Shown in pieces: positions 26,907-41,117 of a stretch of DNA of 64,000 nt. A program made the position numbers and the translations under genes. This DNA comes from Lanius collurio (Eukaryota > Chordata > Aves > Passeriformes > Laniidae): the NCBI GenBank assembly GCA_020086605.1, contig JACBWW010000015.1, positions 5,685,550 to 5,749,549 on the forward strand, given 5' to 3'. The notes beneath the pieces are model-generated. The model saw nothing but the letters and a program-made list of their open reading frames with translations, was not told the origin of the DNA and searched no databases. Every line of letters starts with the position of its first letter. The stretch's first letter is position 1.

Positions 26907-29615
26907 TTGGAATTAGAAAATATTTCAATACAGCAATGATATGTTTAGAGTTTATTCAGTTCCTTAACACATGCACTGACATAAAGACATAGGATAGGAC
27001 CTAAGAAGAACAAAAAGAAGAGTGGAGAGGTAAATGAAACCAAATCAATATTGTGTGTTGAGGCCAGATTGTCCAATTGCTAAAAATGTGCTGTAAGAGA
27101 TTATTTTGGGTACAGTTGCCAAAATGAGATAATGCTGTTGAAAGGGGTTGGCAGATACTGCAGGTTGCAAGAAAGCTTCCTTGTATACAGTTTTGAGCTA
27201 GTAATTTTGTAAGTATTGAAATTTAATCTGTCAAAGATTAAACAGTTGTTTTCTTTTAGAAATGCCTTAATACTAACAGAAATGTATACACAGGATATTT
27301 TTTGTTTGGAAAAAACTAATATTATAAAGATGGCTCCACATCAAAGCCACCTTTGTAAGAATTCCAATTGTGATTATGATTTCACATCAAATTTGCTGAT
27401 GCCTTTCTAAAAAGAAGTTTAGCATGTTAAAGTCTGAAAATGAAGTCCCTCACCTTTGCCATTGTCACTAGTTGTTTGTCATTAATATTTTTCATGAGCA
27501 AATTTTTTATGTCTGTGACTAAACATACTTTGAAAATTGAGGGGAAAAAAATCAATAAAATTTTAAAGAAGGAAAAGTTTATTTTAACTTTGAATGGATA
27601 AACTGTATTTCTGTATATGGAAAAATGAAAAGTAACATCTTTTTCTTAAGAAATATTTTGGAAAAATAGGCCCTTCAGAACACTGACAGCCAACATCTGA
27701 AGGAACTTTTCATGTGCCCTTCTTGACCTCTCTTCTCAACTGCCAATAGCTCATTTTCTAGCTCTGAATAGGAAAAATAGGGCAAAAGGAATTTTTTTTG
27801 CCTGAAATAATGGAAAAAAAAATAGCTCAACCCAACCTTTCCAGTAACAGTATAGTTGACTAATCAGCTGATATGAGCATTCAGAGGCTTAGCATCCAAG
27901 TCATGCCAGTGCTGCCATGGAGTAGAGCCTCTCATATCTCAGAGAGACCTTGGGAAAGTGATAGTGAAGACTCTCAATATTTTCGGACTTAATTTGCTGT
28001 GAAAAGTTAAAAAAAAACAGTAAAACAATGCTGATTACATTCAAGGAGGGATGACTTTGTTTCTAGTTTTCATTTTTCCATGCCTGAACATGCTTTTAGG
28101 GTATTAAATAAACATTCATATATAACTTTTCTGCAACATGACTAGTAAAGAATGGGAGACAGGCCTGAAGCCAACTGTAACACTCTTTTCATGTTTGCAG
28201 TTCAGTACCCTTTTTTCTATTTATATTCAGCTCCCTTGGTCATGGAAAGCCTCATTTACACCTTGTTTTAGAATATCTGCTTGCAGACTAAATAGAAAAA
28301 AATGAACAAAGAAACACAATGACACTTTCCCCCTCATTTTATGCTCTAAAATGGGAAAGGAAGTTTGGGAGGTTTTGTTATTTCGTCAGAAAACATCATT
28401 GTACAGTAGCAGTTGTATTTCTATTTCTTTGTATCTTGCTTTTCCAAATAACCATGTTAAGGCTCTAGAGAAAGATGTTTTATATTCTAAACTGCACTGA
28501 CATATCCTTTCTGTGTCTTTAGTTGTAGGATTATTTTAGTTCAATTACTGACAAGGATTTTCTGCCTTTGAAAATAATTCTGGGTACCCGATTACCTATG
28601 TGCTATTTCACACATGCTTCTTGAGTGCCTAAACTAAAACATGAGCTTCCCAAAATATTTCCAGATTTTATTTTGCAAAAAAAAAAAACATGGAAGCTGC
28701 ACAAATGTTTTGAAAAACCATCTGTGAACTCCTCACTTCATCTTTTCCTTACCAGACCAGTTATTCTAGAGACAGTGAGACTGCATCATATTGACATTTG
28801 ATTCTCTGTGTAACAGGAGGAAGAGAGTTCAGTGCAGGCTCATCTGGCTTTCCCACCCAGAACAGATGTATTATTTCTGAATGTTAGAAATTAAGTTCTC
28901 ATTTCTGAAGATTAGATAGCCTGTCTGGATATTCTGGGGAAAAAATGCTCAGCTGACAGACAGGGAGGCCTTGCTTCTGATTAAATTCTGCTCCATCTGA
29001 GGAATGCGGTATGCTTCATACTATATTTGTGAGAAATAAAGGACCTTCTGTCCAAGAAAGCAGGTATATTTATGGTTCCAGAGCCCTCTAATCCAATCCT
29101 AACTACGGAAAGTATCTAAAAATCTCTTGTCCCTCTACATGTTAAGTTGTGTATGTGGTAAGTAGTTTCAGAGAGCGATATGGGAAATGGGGAAGGTGAG
29201 ATTCATAGTGCTCTGACCTTTCAGATTGCTCAACTGCAAAACGGAAAATATGAATTTTTTCCAGAAATTACCCAGAAACTAATGGAGTAGTTAATTTCAG
29301 AGGTAATATATTATGACACAGATATATCCCACCTGATTAAGAATGTCACTAAGGTTGTCAAGAGCAAGGCCTATGCTCCTTCAGTAGTTAAAGGAGAGGG
29401 AGGCTTAGGCAAACTTTGTCAGATGAACTGAATTTTTTTGTGATTGTTCTATTTTCTGCAAAGAGAATAACCCTCAAGCCTTTTAAGTTATGTCTTTCAT
29501 ATTAAGCTCTTCAATCAACTGCATACATTTAGTTGGATATATCCTGCCTGGCCCCTTTAGTTGGAATTTAGGTGAATAACATTTGCTATCTAAACACTGC
29601 TGGAGTTAATAGATG

Positions 29616-29633
29616 AAAAAAAAAAAAAAAAAA
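29616..29633. repeat. Poly(A) run of 18
   Basis: Eighteen consecutive A residues occur here. No recognisable retrocopy or transposon precedes them, so I call this a simple repeat rather than a retroposon tail. Confidence 0.8.
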
Positions 29634-32600
29634 CATTAGCAATTTTATAGATTGTTGGAATTCATCTTATCCCTGGATACCAGACCAGTGTTGGAATTTC
29701 TTTTGAGAACTGTGTTCCTTGCAATCTTCTGCTCTTGATGTTGAAATAGGAAGAACAAGCCCCAGAAATAGTTCAAAACTCAGTAGAATGGTTAAGAGAG
29801 TCATCTTTAAGCCATTCTCTCCCTACTGCATTTTTAGTATACATATGGTGTCTTGAAAAGAAAGAAGAAAGCAAGTTATTTTTTTCACTATTTGTTACAG
29901 TTTTAGAAAGCTTTTGCAGTGAGCTCAGAAATTATTTTGTTATACATTTCTAGGTGCTGACTCTACTTTTTATCTGTCTTATTTCTGTAATCTGTTCAAG
30001 CCTCTGAGTAGGAAAATTTGGAATATTGCACACATAAAATCATTCTTTCATTTGATATTCTTTTTCTCCCACAACTTGCCATGTGTTGTATAGGCAGCCC
30101 TTTCATTGACTGCAGCCTTCATCACTTCCTTTAATAGAGGACTGTGCCAGACATTGTAATGTTCCTTGCCAGTACCTTCTCAGCTTCTCTTGGTCTTGCT
30201 GCTAGCTGACAGAAATGGGACTGCAGGTGATAAACCAGATGAAACATTTTTGCATCAGATTGTGCTGTGCGTCTTGCACATCGATGACAGATTTTTGTTC
30301 TTGGCATGTGAGCTCAGTCAATAAGGATTTTTTGTTAATTAAATTGCTGTCATGCATTTCCAAAGTATGTTTAACTCTGGGAGAGGTTGCACTTTCTCCA
30401 TGGGCTCTAACTTTCTATTATGGATCATCATAAACTTCTCAAGATGATAACTTTATTTCCCCTACATTCAGGTAATCCATCTCATCTTTAATTTGAATGT
30501 TTCATCAGATCATGGCAGTTTTCCATGATCCTTGTTCTCACCTGGCCAACTTACTCACTGCATCTAGACATCTTACTCTTTTTATAGTTATTTAAGCCTT
30601 TGAGTATCAGTGGAATTATCACAAACTCATTATTTTTATGGTGAAAGAAAACCTACAGAAACTATATATATTTGTTCTCTGCTCATATGAGAAAACTTTA
30701 TTCATGTGAATTACATGTTCCTATTGATGTCTTATGAATTTGTAGTTAGCTTTGCAAATATTTTTGGCATTGTTTGAACAGGAAGGAGGGAAACTTTTAA
30801 ATTTATCATTTAAGGTCCAGTTATAAGCTTAAAAATCTGTGCAATTGACTTTGAATGCTGGGCAGGACAGAAAACAAGCAAGGAAGGTCCCTACCCCTTC
30901 ATTTTCACATGGGCTTCTCAACGCCCATTAAGAATATATCAGGAAAGAACACACCTCCTTTTTTTTGATAGTCAAGTAAAAACCTTGAATGACACATCTG
31001 TTTAGAGTTATAAGTATTATTTCTGCTTTCTGGTTTAAGCTTCCCTGTCTTGTGTCCAACTACAAACCATAGAAACTTCCTGAAAAAATGCTGCAATGCA
31101 AATTTTGGAAACATGAAAAATGATCTGTATTGTTCAGTCTTTTCCTTATTGTACCTTCTTCTGTGTATAGAAAACTTGTCAGCACTGAAAACCATTATAT
31201 TATGGTTCAGAATTTTATAAATAAGTTATCAGCTATTTGGTAGCATAAACTGGAAAATTTACTACTAGGACTAGCCTAAAATGTCAGGGAAAAGCTAATG
31301 ATGGAAATGATTGTTCTTTCATATTTTCTGTTTTTGAATTGAATAGTTATGTGGCAGGAACATAGAATGAAGAGCACATGAAAAAGGAGCATTTAATGAA
31401 GATATCTAATACGTATTCTAAAAAGCCAGTTTTAAAACCAGATTAGTTATCTTTAATTACATTTAAACACAAAGCAAATAGCTTAGATATCTCCCCAGAT
31501 AGTACCTCTTATTGTTGGAAAAACACCACCAGAAAGAAAAAAAAAGTAGGAGGATAACTTTGAGAATGTGAAAATATGAGCATATGCATTTTGAGAAAAA
31601 GTAATTTTGTTTGAATGATTGTAAAAAAAAGTACATAGGAAATTCTGCTTTTGTTAAGCAGCAGTATAAATTCAATGCTTTCTGTAGGGTTTCAGAACCC
31701 TGTCAGACTACAAAAATTATAGTCTTGCCTGAAGAACATATAAAATAACTAATGATAACAACTTTAGCCAACCATGCTACAAACCCATCAACATTCTAAA
31801 GAAAATTCATAAATAAAAAATAAATTAGAATATTTGGTTTACAAGGAAGTACGAAAAAGAAATTATATGATCTTAAGGTAAAACTTAGTTTTGCATCAAT
31901 GCAAAGCCATCTTCTTCAAACTGATATTTCATCTATTTGTTTGCTAAGCAATATTTCAAAAAGTAAACCAATTTAGTAGAGAATCATTTCTGAGGTGACT
32001 GTGGAAATATTCTCCACTGCTGCCAATTAATCAGCAGCATAAATCAGAATGTAACCCAGCTTTCTATATGCATCTAAATGTTTTCTAAAGCCATAGAAAT
32101 AATGCATGGAAGATTTTAACTTTGAATACACATTTAAGAAAATGTTAGAAAAATGTATGTGCATATGAAAAGCAGAAAGTAACAGTGAGACTTACTCCTA
32201 ATTTTGACAAAACCAGTTGTTTTTCTTCCATCTAAACTATCTGTATAATAAAAATGTTTTAAAAAGCCCAAACAAAACTGTTCCATAAAATAAATTCATT
32301 TTTCTGGGATTTAATATTTTTCTAGTCATATATTTTTAAAATCACAGGAAATTCACATTAGTTAGTATTTAGTAAATGAATGAATTTCAGCTAGGCAAAC
32401 CTGAGAAGTCTGTCCCTCTATGAAGAGAAATTTGGACCAATACTGACTTTTTTTTCCTCTCGAAGCAGTTGATTTGAATGTAAGCCAAGGAGAATCAGCC
32501 ACATGACAGCAATGGCATACCATGAAATCTATCCATGTTTCAACAAGACTCTTGGAGCTGTGCCTGAGAGTATAATATGTTAGAGAGAGAGAGAGAATGA

Positions 32601-35600
32601 CCATGTTTTATGGAGGCAATAATAAATGGCCAACAAGTGATTGTTAGCAATGAAAGGGATACAACAGACCGAGCAGAAAGGACTTTGCAAGTGTGTGTTT
32701 TCTGTGGTTTACAGTGCACTGAGTGGTAATATCAGAACAGCAGGCTTTCCAGCAGCATTGTATATAAAATGAGAAATGTTGAAATACTTTTGTTTCATCT
32801 CTTATTTCTCTCCATGAATGAGGTGTGAATTTGGAGATGCTAGTTAATACAGAAATGAAAATGTTAAAGGCTGTTTCCTTGTGAGCTACTCAACAGTCCT
32901 TCTTAAACGTACTCATGTCTAAAGACATCTGTACAATTTTTTTTCAGTTTCTGATTTATTTACATTTAAATAAATAATAACATTTTTGGTTCTAGACAAC
33001 ATTTTAAATTAAGCAGCAAAGGCTGTGTTAGCTTCTGCATTGTTAAAATATTTTCCAGAGGAACTCTACAACTTTTCTACTTGCTCTTTTTCATACTTGC
33101 ATATGGGGAATTACACATGTAAGATGCTGTCCAATAAAAAAATCCATTGGGAAGAGGTGGAAGTATTTATGTAGAGATTCTTCTCTAAAATGAAAAAAAA
33201 AAAATACCGAAATCTGCTGGATGAAATCTGAACCTCTTGAAAGAAGAATTAAACTGCTATGGGGTAATAATACAGATGACAAACAGGAACAAACATCTAA
33301 TCTTTAAACCTGTCATAAAATCTTATTCATAAAAGGGCATTATTGAGTCTGGACTGTTGATGTGAGGTGTAGTCAGAGCCCTACACTATAGAAAATTGCA
33401 TGTAAATAAACAATAGGCCTAAAGTGGGAACTGTAGTACTTTAAATCTGACTGTTGTAAACTGAAGAGAGAACTGTGTGCTCTATCAGCGCGTTACCAAT
33501 ACAGCTTCATCAAGACAAATTTCAGCATTTGAGAAAATATATGTCATCTGCAATGAATAATTTAAAAAGAGTATGTAAATGCATTTATGCAGAATGTGCA
33601 CAAGGTAAGGAGACAGTAGCAATAGCTCAGAGGAATTTTATTCTGGGTAAAATGAACAAGATGAAGCAGAAGTCCTGAAAGCCAAAGGTCAGTTATGAAT
33701 CTGAGGCTGGGCAAAGTGCTGAAACTAAGTAAGTTTTAATCAGTATTGAAAGCAAGTGTATGGACGATTGAAAGTGAATGGGACATTTGAGAAGACAGGG
33801 TAATTCAGGAAGTAATTAAAAAGATCTTTCTGTTCATACTTCTGTGTGGCCAAAAACTTCCAACACAGGGCCTTGTTCTGGCGTTTCCTGTTTGGGAAAT
33901 ACCCCAAACCCAGCACTACACTGCACTGCAGAGGCCAGCTGCTTCCCAGTGCTCCCATAAGGGACAGCCAGGCTAACCCTGGCCTTATCCTGCGCGAGGT
34001 CCAGCACTGCCACGGCTTCATAATGAAGCATGATAGGCTCTGGGAAGGATGGATTGTATGTGATCTCTGTAGATAGAGTTTTGATCTCTGGCAAAAACTG
34101 TCAAAGGCAATTTCTGAAGCTGTGAAGAGGTTTGGAAGGAATCTCTTAGTACATGTAGCTGAAAGTAAACATTTTTTGTGGGTGTGTCATAGAATAATAA
34201 ATCCAAATGGGATGGAAACACAGCACAGTGTACATCTTTTTGCAAGTCTCTGGGTTGAGAGCTCACATCAGGGAGTTCATATAAAATAAATATATGATGA
34301 GATTGAGAGAAAGTGTAAAAATAAGTACTGAGTGGTTTGGAACAAAGATAAAATTACATGGCAACATGAGTTTTCTGGAGTTAAGTTTTATTTGGGCACT
34401 TAATTTGTTGCTATGTTTCTGTATTTTTTTTTCTTGTTGTAAACAGTAGTGTCCTCATAAAATGAAATGAATGAAGTTTATTTTGGTTCCTTTTCATTCC
34501 ATGTCTGTCTGTAGAAACTGCACCTTCTAGATATGGTTTCACTCTCTCTGCCCCTAGGGCCACTGAAGCCATCACACAATGTTTCTTCAGAGGTACTAAA
34601 ATATTTACAACAAAACTAAAACAAGAACAGTGTTTGAAATTTAATGAATGTGCTTTTCATGGGACAACTACCCATAAATTAGAAAGAAGGAGGGAAAAAA
34701 AAAAAAGGAGTAACTGAAATCTTGATCTTATTAAAATAGATAGGATTTAGGAAATGTTTTCAGTGAAAAAAGGATTTCAACCAGCTGTGACCACCATGGA
34801 AGTTGTGTTCCATGCATATAATTTCAGGAAATACTCTGAAATACCTTCTTCCTGACATTGGTCTCTTTTGATTAAAATAATCATTCTAGAAGGCTGGTGA
34901 TTCTCCTACTTTGATAATTTATAATTCAGAAAAGCCATTACATCTACTGAAAAGCTTAAAAGATCTGGCAAGAGCATTTTGCTAGCCATGGTGATGGTAC
35001 AAAAAAATAACTGCTAAAAAGGCTGAAGATTTTTTTGTTCAAATAAGTATTCATTTTAGCTATTCTTTGCAAATGTGAGCTGAGTTTAAATTAGTGATCT
35101 TTTATCTCCATGATTTGTCAGATGAATTTCACTATTACTTCTAGGTTGTTTTGAGTTTATGTGTTTGGCTTCTTATACTGAAAATCAAACTGATCAGAGA
35201 AAGTAATTCTCACTATAAACACAATAGATAGGATGCTAAAGAACAAACTGTGATACCTCTTTAAGGTGTTATACTGCTATTTCAGAAACCTTTGGCTTGT
35301 CATGTAGCAGAATGCTACTTCAAAAGAGAAAGATCCTTTTGAATCTCAGGAGACTGAGTTCTGAATTTAATTCCTGGAGTGAACAGACTCCTTAAATATT
35401 ATTTTTAAGTTCTCTAGAGCAAAGAAGGTTGGGTTGTAATAGCAGAGGAAATTATCTAAAAAAAGACTTTATTTTTTCCTGTGCTTCTTTTTTTTAATAA
35501 AGTAATTCACATTTTCATTCAATTATAAAACAGATTTATGAGCTAACACCTGCTATAGCTAGAAACTAATAATTTCTTGTGCAAGGTTAAACTTCTTTTA

Positions 35601-36775
35601 CTGCTCTTACAGCAGGAATTATATTACTGCCCAGATCACATTTCTGTGGTTTGCTTCACTGATATCAGTGATAGCAGCTTCCAGGCATAAGCCATAACTA
35701 CCACGTGCTTTAACTTGAAGTTTTATATTTTAGTTATTCTTACCAAAAACAAAGGAAGCTTCTGCACTTTTTCCTGTCTTCTTAGGGTTCTTGGTATTAT
35801 ACCTCATAATTAGGCACGTCATTGGCCACTGGCTCTTCAGCTGAAAGTAACTGACAGAAAAACTGAAGCTCTTCCTTTTTTAAAATATGTTTTTAAAATG
35901 AAATCATCGAGTGACTTTTCTGAGATACCCAACCAATTAGATCCATGTTTTTAAAGAGAATCCGTTCCATAAACAAGCACCCAATTCTCTCTGAGAAGGC
36001 AGCTCTTATGACTCACAGCAACTATCATCTGACAGATTTCTATGGCTATCATTTTATGCCCAAGGCAAATTTTTTAGATACTAATAAGCTCTGTTTTTCC
36101 ACTCTTTGCTATACCAATGGTTTGTATTATCTGAGATTTTTAAGCAGGCTTCTTCATCCTTACTACAGAACAGAAAATAAATAGATATTAAAAAGAATTT
36201 GTAATGCTCATAGTAAGGCCTTTTTTACTCCATTTGGTGCTAATCACAAAATAGGAAGATTCTCAAATCTATATGGAGCCCAGTCATAAAAACAGTTATT
36301 ACATTTCCATAATAACTAACATAAAAGATTTAGTACACCATTAAATTATTATGGATTTGCAACACTGAGACATGCAATAAATTCATTAAATATTATTATT
36401 TCAATAATTCTAGAAGACTTACAAGTAAGACTTCAGACCTGCTTGTTTTTTGACAAGCTCAGAATTTAGGCTAAGAGGCTCATTTACTTTTAAAACACTT
36501 CTGGAATATAGTCAACTAAGAATTTAAAGTCTCCATCAAAACAGTCTTTCTTATTTCTTACTCCTGCCATAGAAAAAAATGAGTGCATTTATCTTGATAA
36601 TAAATTAAGATCGGACACAGCAGTTTAGCTGAGAATTCATAGCCCTGAATCTACATTTCTAAGTAATTTTCCAAGTAATTATTTGTAAGTGCATGCCTGG
36701 GGCTGAGCCAGATGTTGTTTCATTAGCTTTAACACTGTAATATGGAAAGGAAAAAAAGAAAACAGTAAAACAATA

Positions 36776-36796
36776 ATAACAACAACAACAACAACA
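36776..36796. repeat. (AAC)n microsatellite
   Basis: About seven AAC-type units follow a short AAT pair. Confidence 0.8.
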
Positions 36797-37654
36797 AAAA
36801 GGAGCACGCACATAACAGTATTTACTTGTGTTAACTGTTATCTCTGCAGTAGAGGGGACAGAATTTCCAATATATAAAGCAACTGACACATGAAAAGGCC
36901 TACTCTAATATTCAAGGGTCCACATTTATTAGGGACTTTGCTCTCACTTTCTCTGTTTTATCGGTTGGGTTTCTAGTAAGTGGGTTCTTGGGAAAATTTG
37001 AAGTGGAAGACAGCTATTATCTGCATGAATGCATTTTTAGAAATCTTTATGCATAAATTAGAAACATCAATTTTCCTTTTTAAACTAGCTGGATGTTGAG
37101 TGAAAAGTTAAAATAATTTGTACCTCTCAAACTGGTAGGCATGGAGGCAAAGTATGAGTATTGAAACATGGACCACTAACTAAAGAAAAGGAGATAAAGC
37201 TGATATCAAAAGTATTAAACAGCTTTTCAAACTACTTCTACAAGTCTCATTCACCTAGGGACAATCAGGAAAATTAATCTGAAGTAAATTTCAAACTGGA
37301 TTAATTAAACTTCATTAAATCCCTATGTAAATATACTTCCTCAGAATAAAAATTAATTTTATTTAATAATATTTGGAAGTGAGTTTAAGTAAATCAAATT
37401 AATAAATCTCTTTAATATTGCTTGAGAACATCCATCCTATAACTTCAAAGCAATATAAGTACCTCATTTAAAATTCAGACCTTTTGTTTTGGGCTGCTTT
37501 TCCTGATCAGGTCAATGTAGATAAGCCACTCTACTACAATTTTTGGTACCATTTACAACTGCTTAGAGTCTGACCTTATTTGATTTCCATAACTAAAATT
37601 TGAATTTGTATTAGGCTATTTTGTGTATTACTTGATGTGAGAGAACTTATATTA

Positions 37655-37677
37655 AAACAAACAAACAAACAAACAAG
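37655..37677. repeat. (AAAC)n microsatellite
   Basis: About five to six AAAC units occur in the intron before exon 4. Confidence 0.8.
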
Positions 37678-38873
37678 AAAATATCTTCCATTTCCCCCGT
37701 ATTTACTCTTTAAGGTTTAATTTTAAGCAGATTGTAGACCAGCTTATTCAGCTTCCAAAAATATTTCTTATTTCTTATTCTCAGAGCCAATATTTTTCTG
37801 AGGTAAGCGGTGACAAAAGTGTTAGTGTGCTGAAATATTTTTGTTTCCAGTAATGTGTTTAGATTCATCAGCATTTCTGAAGCCACCCAAAGCTAGGGCT
37901 ATTTGGATTCAGTATTTAGAGACCGAGTTCCACATTTTACTGCGTAGCTTCCTCATATCCTTTCCACAGTGCATAACAAGAAGATGGTTTGTTATTGATG
38001 AGTGTGTTTCCCAGTGGTCTCACACCAGCAAAGGAGCACCAAGGTAGCCTGTTCATGTATTTACAAGACATGGGGGTGCCAACCTGACTCCTGGCTGAGA
38101 AGGCAAGGAGAGAGTTCAATGCCTCCTGAGAGCACATTGCTGTAGCCCTGAGACTTCTGGCTAAAGAAAATAAGCATGTAGCCTTTGTAGAGCATATGAT
38201 GCAAAGCATGTCATCTACTGTGTTTCTTATTAATAGAAGGAAGCACCCTACTTTTTTTTTTTCTGAATGAGGAATTAGATTGTATGTGGACCTCAAATAT
38301 ATCTGAATGCAATAACAGAATGGTAAAAATATAGTCTCATTGGTTCAACACAAAATGGATTTGCCAGTGAGATTTTGTAGCAGTCATAGAAAAATGCTTA
38401 TTTTTATTAAAAGCCCAATTTTAAAATCCAAAAGAAGCAGAACCTACAGTATTTAATTTTAATTTTTTCCATCATGATTGATAGTGAAATATACAACCAT
38501 ATCTTGTCCTAACTATGGAGTAGTGGTGATGAGAGAGAGGGACAGATACACTTCACAAAGCATCCAGCTGTCTGTAATTCCGATGCTGTGCTGTGCATCC
38601 ATCATTGCACAAGAGTTAGAGGAGCACAGAGTAAGCTTGCATTTCCAGAAGCATAATTGTTATTCTTCAGAAACATCATGTTAGTGCTCTGGTATCATTT
38701 TGACCTGATCATTAATAGATTATCAGTCCACAACCATAAATTGAATGACAGAAACAGACAAAGCCAGTCCTATAGATGCATTTGTTATTTCTCAGCGGCT
38801 CCTTTTTTTTCCAATGGTGTCTCAGTTAAGTTCTGACTTACCACTGGTTTTGTTTTTCTTTCTTTTACTGCAG

Positions 38874-39027
38874 TTTATTATGCTGACATACATCTTTATG
38901 TTGGCCTGGCTTGGCGTTACAGCTTTTACTTCTCTGCCTGTTTACATGTACTTCAATCTGTGGACCATTTGCCGAAATGCCACCGTAGTGGATGGAGCTA
39001 ATCTCTGCTTGGATCTTCGCCAGTATG
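38874..39027 (+). CDS. GPM6A: GPM6A exon 4: TM3 and start of the large extracellular loop
   Basis: This exon encodes residues 130-180 and the first base of Gly181. The third transmembrane helix covers about residues 130-156, and the second extracellular loop starts after it. Cys162 and Cys174, two of the four loop cysteines that fold EC2 in M6-a, are present. Asn164 lies in an N-glycosylation sequon (NAT). The acceptor is a strong pyrimidine tract ending CTGCAG, and the donor is CAGTATG|GTATGT. Relative to human M6-a as I recall it, changes are confined to one helix residue and the NATVVDG stretch, where the sequon is kept despite a Thr to Ala change at its middle residue. Helix and cysteines are conserved. 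Confidence 0.97.
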
Positions 39028-41117
39028 GTATGTAAATAAAAAGCACTTAATGAAAAGTAAGATTTCACAAAAGAAAGCATTGCATTTTTTTGCTTCCATG
39101 TATCTGAAATGAACTGTTAAGTGTTCCTGAAACACTTACCACTTAAGTGTCTCTTTCTGCCCTTTTACTTGCTAGTCTAGGTAGTGTGTAAGAGATGAAC
39201 TGCATTTCCATACCTGACAGAAATTGAGTCAACCTTGTCCATCTTCCCAGAACAAAGAAAACCTGGCATGGGGCTTCTGCTTAGTCTCTTCTTTAGAAAT
39301 TGCTGGAACTTCTCTAAAATACTTAATTAGTCATTTATCTGGAGAATTACTCTAGTCTTGTGGTATGACACTGACTTGGAGATGTGAGATCCCAGGTTAT
39401 CAGCAGAAGTGATTTGAGACATGACAAGATTGCTTTCAAAAATTTTGATGAGGACCAACAATAGCAATAGTAACACTCTTAAGAAAGTGGTGGAGAGAGA
39501 GACAGAGAGGGAGTGGGGCTAAAGCCTGAATGGTGGAGGTTAGAATAGTGTGGGCATATGCACCTATGTGCATTTTGAGAGGATGTGAAATTCAGATAGA
39601 AAGGGATTTGTAATCTTAAAATGTCTGAGAATTCTTGTGAGGGTAATTCAATTCCTTCCTTCTACAAGACTGATTTGATTCTAATGTTGTGGCCTCAGCA
39701 GTTTCTCAACCCACAGAGCTTTGAGTCATCATAGTCTCAATGGATATTTTCTTGTCTTTCTTTTGTTTCCTTGGCCTAAAATAAAATAACAGAATATTTT
39801 TAATTGTTAAGTGGAGATATAAAAGCTTCTGCATTTCCTGGTAAAGAAACAGTTTTATTCATAGCAGACATTTCAATTAACTTGAAATAAAATATTTGAC
39901 ATTTTTCTTTCATGAGAGGGAAGAAAAGTTGGGTTTTTTTATTATTTGCTGGGTTTTTTCCTACACAACATGGCAGGTGAGGTTAAAAAGCAATTATCTG
40001 TATAGATCTCATCAAGGGTATTATTTTTTCTTTCTATGATGATTTATTTTGTTAAAATTTATGGCTTTTTTTTATTAATTCTACTTAGAGTATTCATAGA
40101 GCACTAACATATAAAGTGTGTATTCTGTGAATGTACCTGTTTCCTGTAGATTCAGTGCAAAAACTACTGATTAGTGTTAGGAAATAACCATTTTTCATGA
40201 TAACTGAATTAATTGCAATTTTCTTCAAGCTAGTCTTTGATTTAGTATCTGAACATCAGCTAAAGGAAGCAAGGTAGAAGATTCTAGTTATTATTGCTGG
40301 TGAGAGAATAAAGTATTAGTGTAGCACTTCTTTATAACTTGTGAAAGAATCTTTATACCAGATCCATATGTCTGAAACCAATATACAGCACATTTTTCCA
40401 CATGAGGTTAGAGAAGGTTTGTGAACATTTTAAGTGTATATACTGGTAGCAAATAATTTCTGGTTTCTTAATTGTTGTGCTGGTCAAAGAATGAAAATAA
40501 AGATATTTTAAAAAATGGCTGAAAAATTGTTACCTACATGTTTCCTCCTAGGGCCTTTAGATGATGTGTTAGTTTTGGGCTGGCTGAAATAGAAACAGAA
40601 TCCTAGAATGGTTCTAGTTGGAAGGTACCTTAAAGATCAGTTCCAACTCCCTGCCATGGGGCAGGAAGACCTTCCTCAAGATCAAGCTGCTCAGGACCCC
40701 ATCCAATCTCAGGGATGAGATGTCCACCATTTCTCAGGGAAACATGTTCCAGTGCCTCAACACCCTCACAATGATGACTTTCTTCCTTACATCTAACCTA
40801 AACTTATCCCCTTTCAGTTTAAGTCATTACCCCTTGTTCTACTGCTACATATCCTTGTATAAAGTCCCTCTCCAGTTTTCTTGACAGCCCTTTTTAGTTC
40901 CTGGAAAGCTGCTATGAGGTGTCCCCAGAGCCTTCTCTTCTCCAGGCTGTGAAATTCCAACTGGCTCAGCTTGTCTTCCTAGGAGAGTTGCTCCAGACTT
41001 CTGATTGTCAACAAAACCCAGATATAATTTTTAAAATAAGTTCTTAGCTTTTCTCATGCAAAGGGAGTTGATCTGTACTGGGAATACTAAATAATGTAAA
41101 TATTTATTCTTCTCCAG
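39028..41117 (+). other. GPM6A: GPM6A intron between exons 4 and 5 (2.1 kb) with CR1
   Basis: The intron is bounded by GTATGT and TTCTTCTCCAG. Its last 0.5 kb holds an antisense CR1 copy (40595 to about 41009). The remainder is plain AT-rich sequence. Confidence 0.92.
40595..41009 (-). mobile_element. CR1 LINE 3' fragment, antisense to GPM6A
   Basis: The + strand reads as the reverse complement of an avian CR1 3' end. It starts ACAGAATCCTAGAATGG, continues with a GTTGGAAGGTACCTTAAAGAT block, then a GTTCCAGTGCCTCA segment, and ends with a CTTCTCTTCTCCAGGCTG segment and GGAGAGTTGCTCCAG. These are the diagnostic blocks of CR1 3' regions in birds. The element's own 3' end is at 40595 and it is 5'-truncated at about 41009, the usual state of CR1 copies. 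No target-site duplication is expected for CR1. It is moderately diverged from the consensus I remember, with several small indels. Subfamily is not assigned. Confidence 0.9.

Larger units (their letters stand above)
24969..38873 (+). other. GPM6A: GPM6A intron between exons 3 and 4 (13.9 kb)
   Basis: The intron is bounded by GTAAGT and TTTTACTGCAG. No further exon was found. Contents seen are an A-run plus (AT)n at about 26880-26906, poly(A) of 18 at 29616-29633, (AG)n near 32583-32596, a GC-richer patch at about 33845-34030, an A-rich run near 34693-34707, (AAC)n at 36776-36796 and (AAAC)n at 37655-37677. One 62-codon open frame at 25382-25570 contains a hydrophobic helix and is noted separately. 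I see nothing else that I can name. Confidence 0.9.

Noticed and set aside
29616..29633. Poly(A) run as the tail of a processed retrocopy
   Set aside because: No gene-like sequence and no matching target-site duplication were seen before it.
40618..40884. 88-codon open frame on the + strand
   Set aside because: It lies wholly within the antisense CR1 copy and is a by-product of that repeat.
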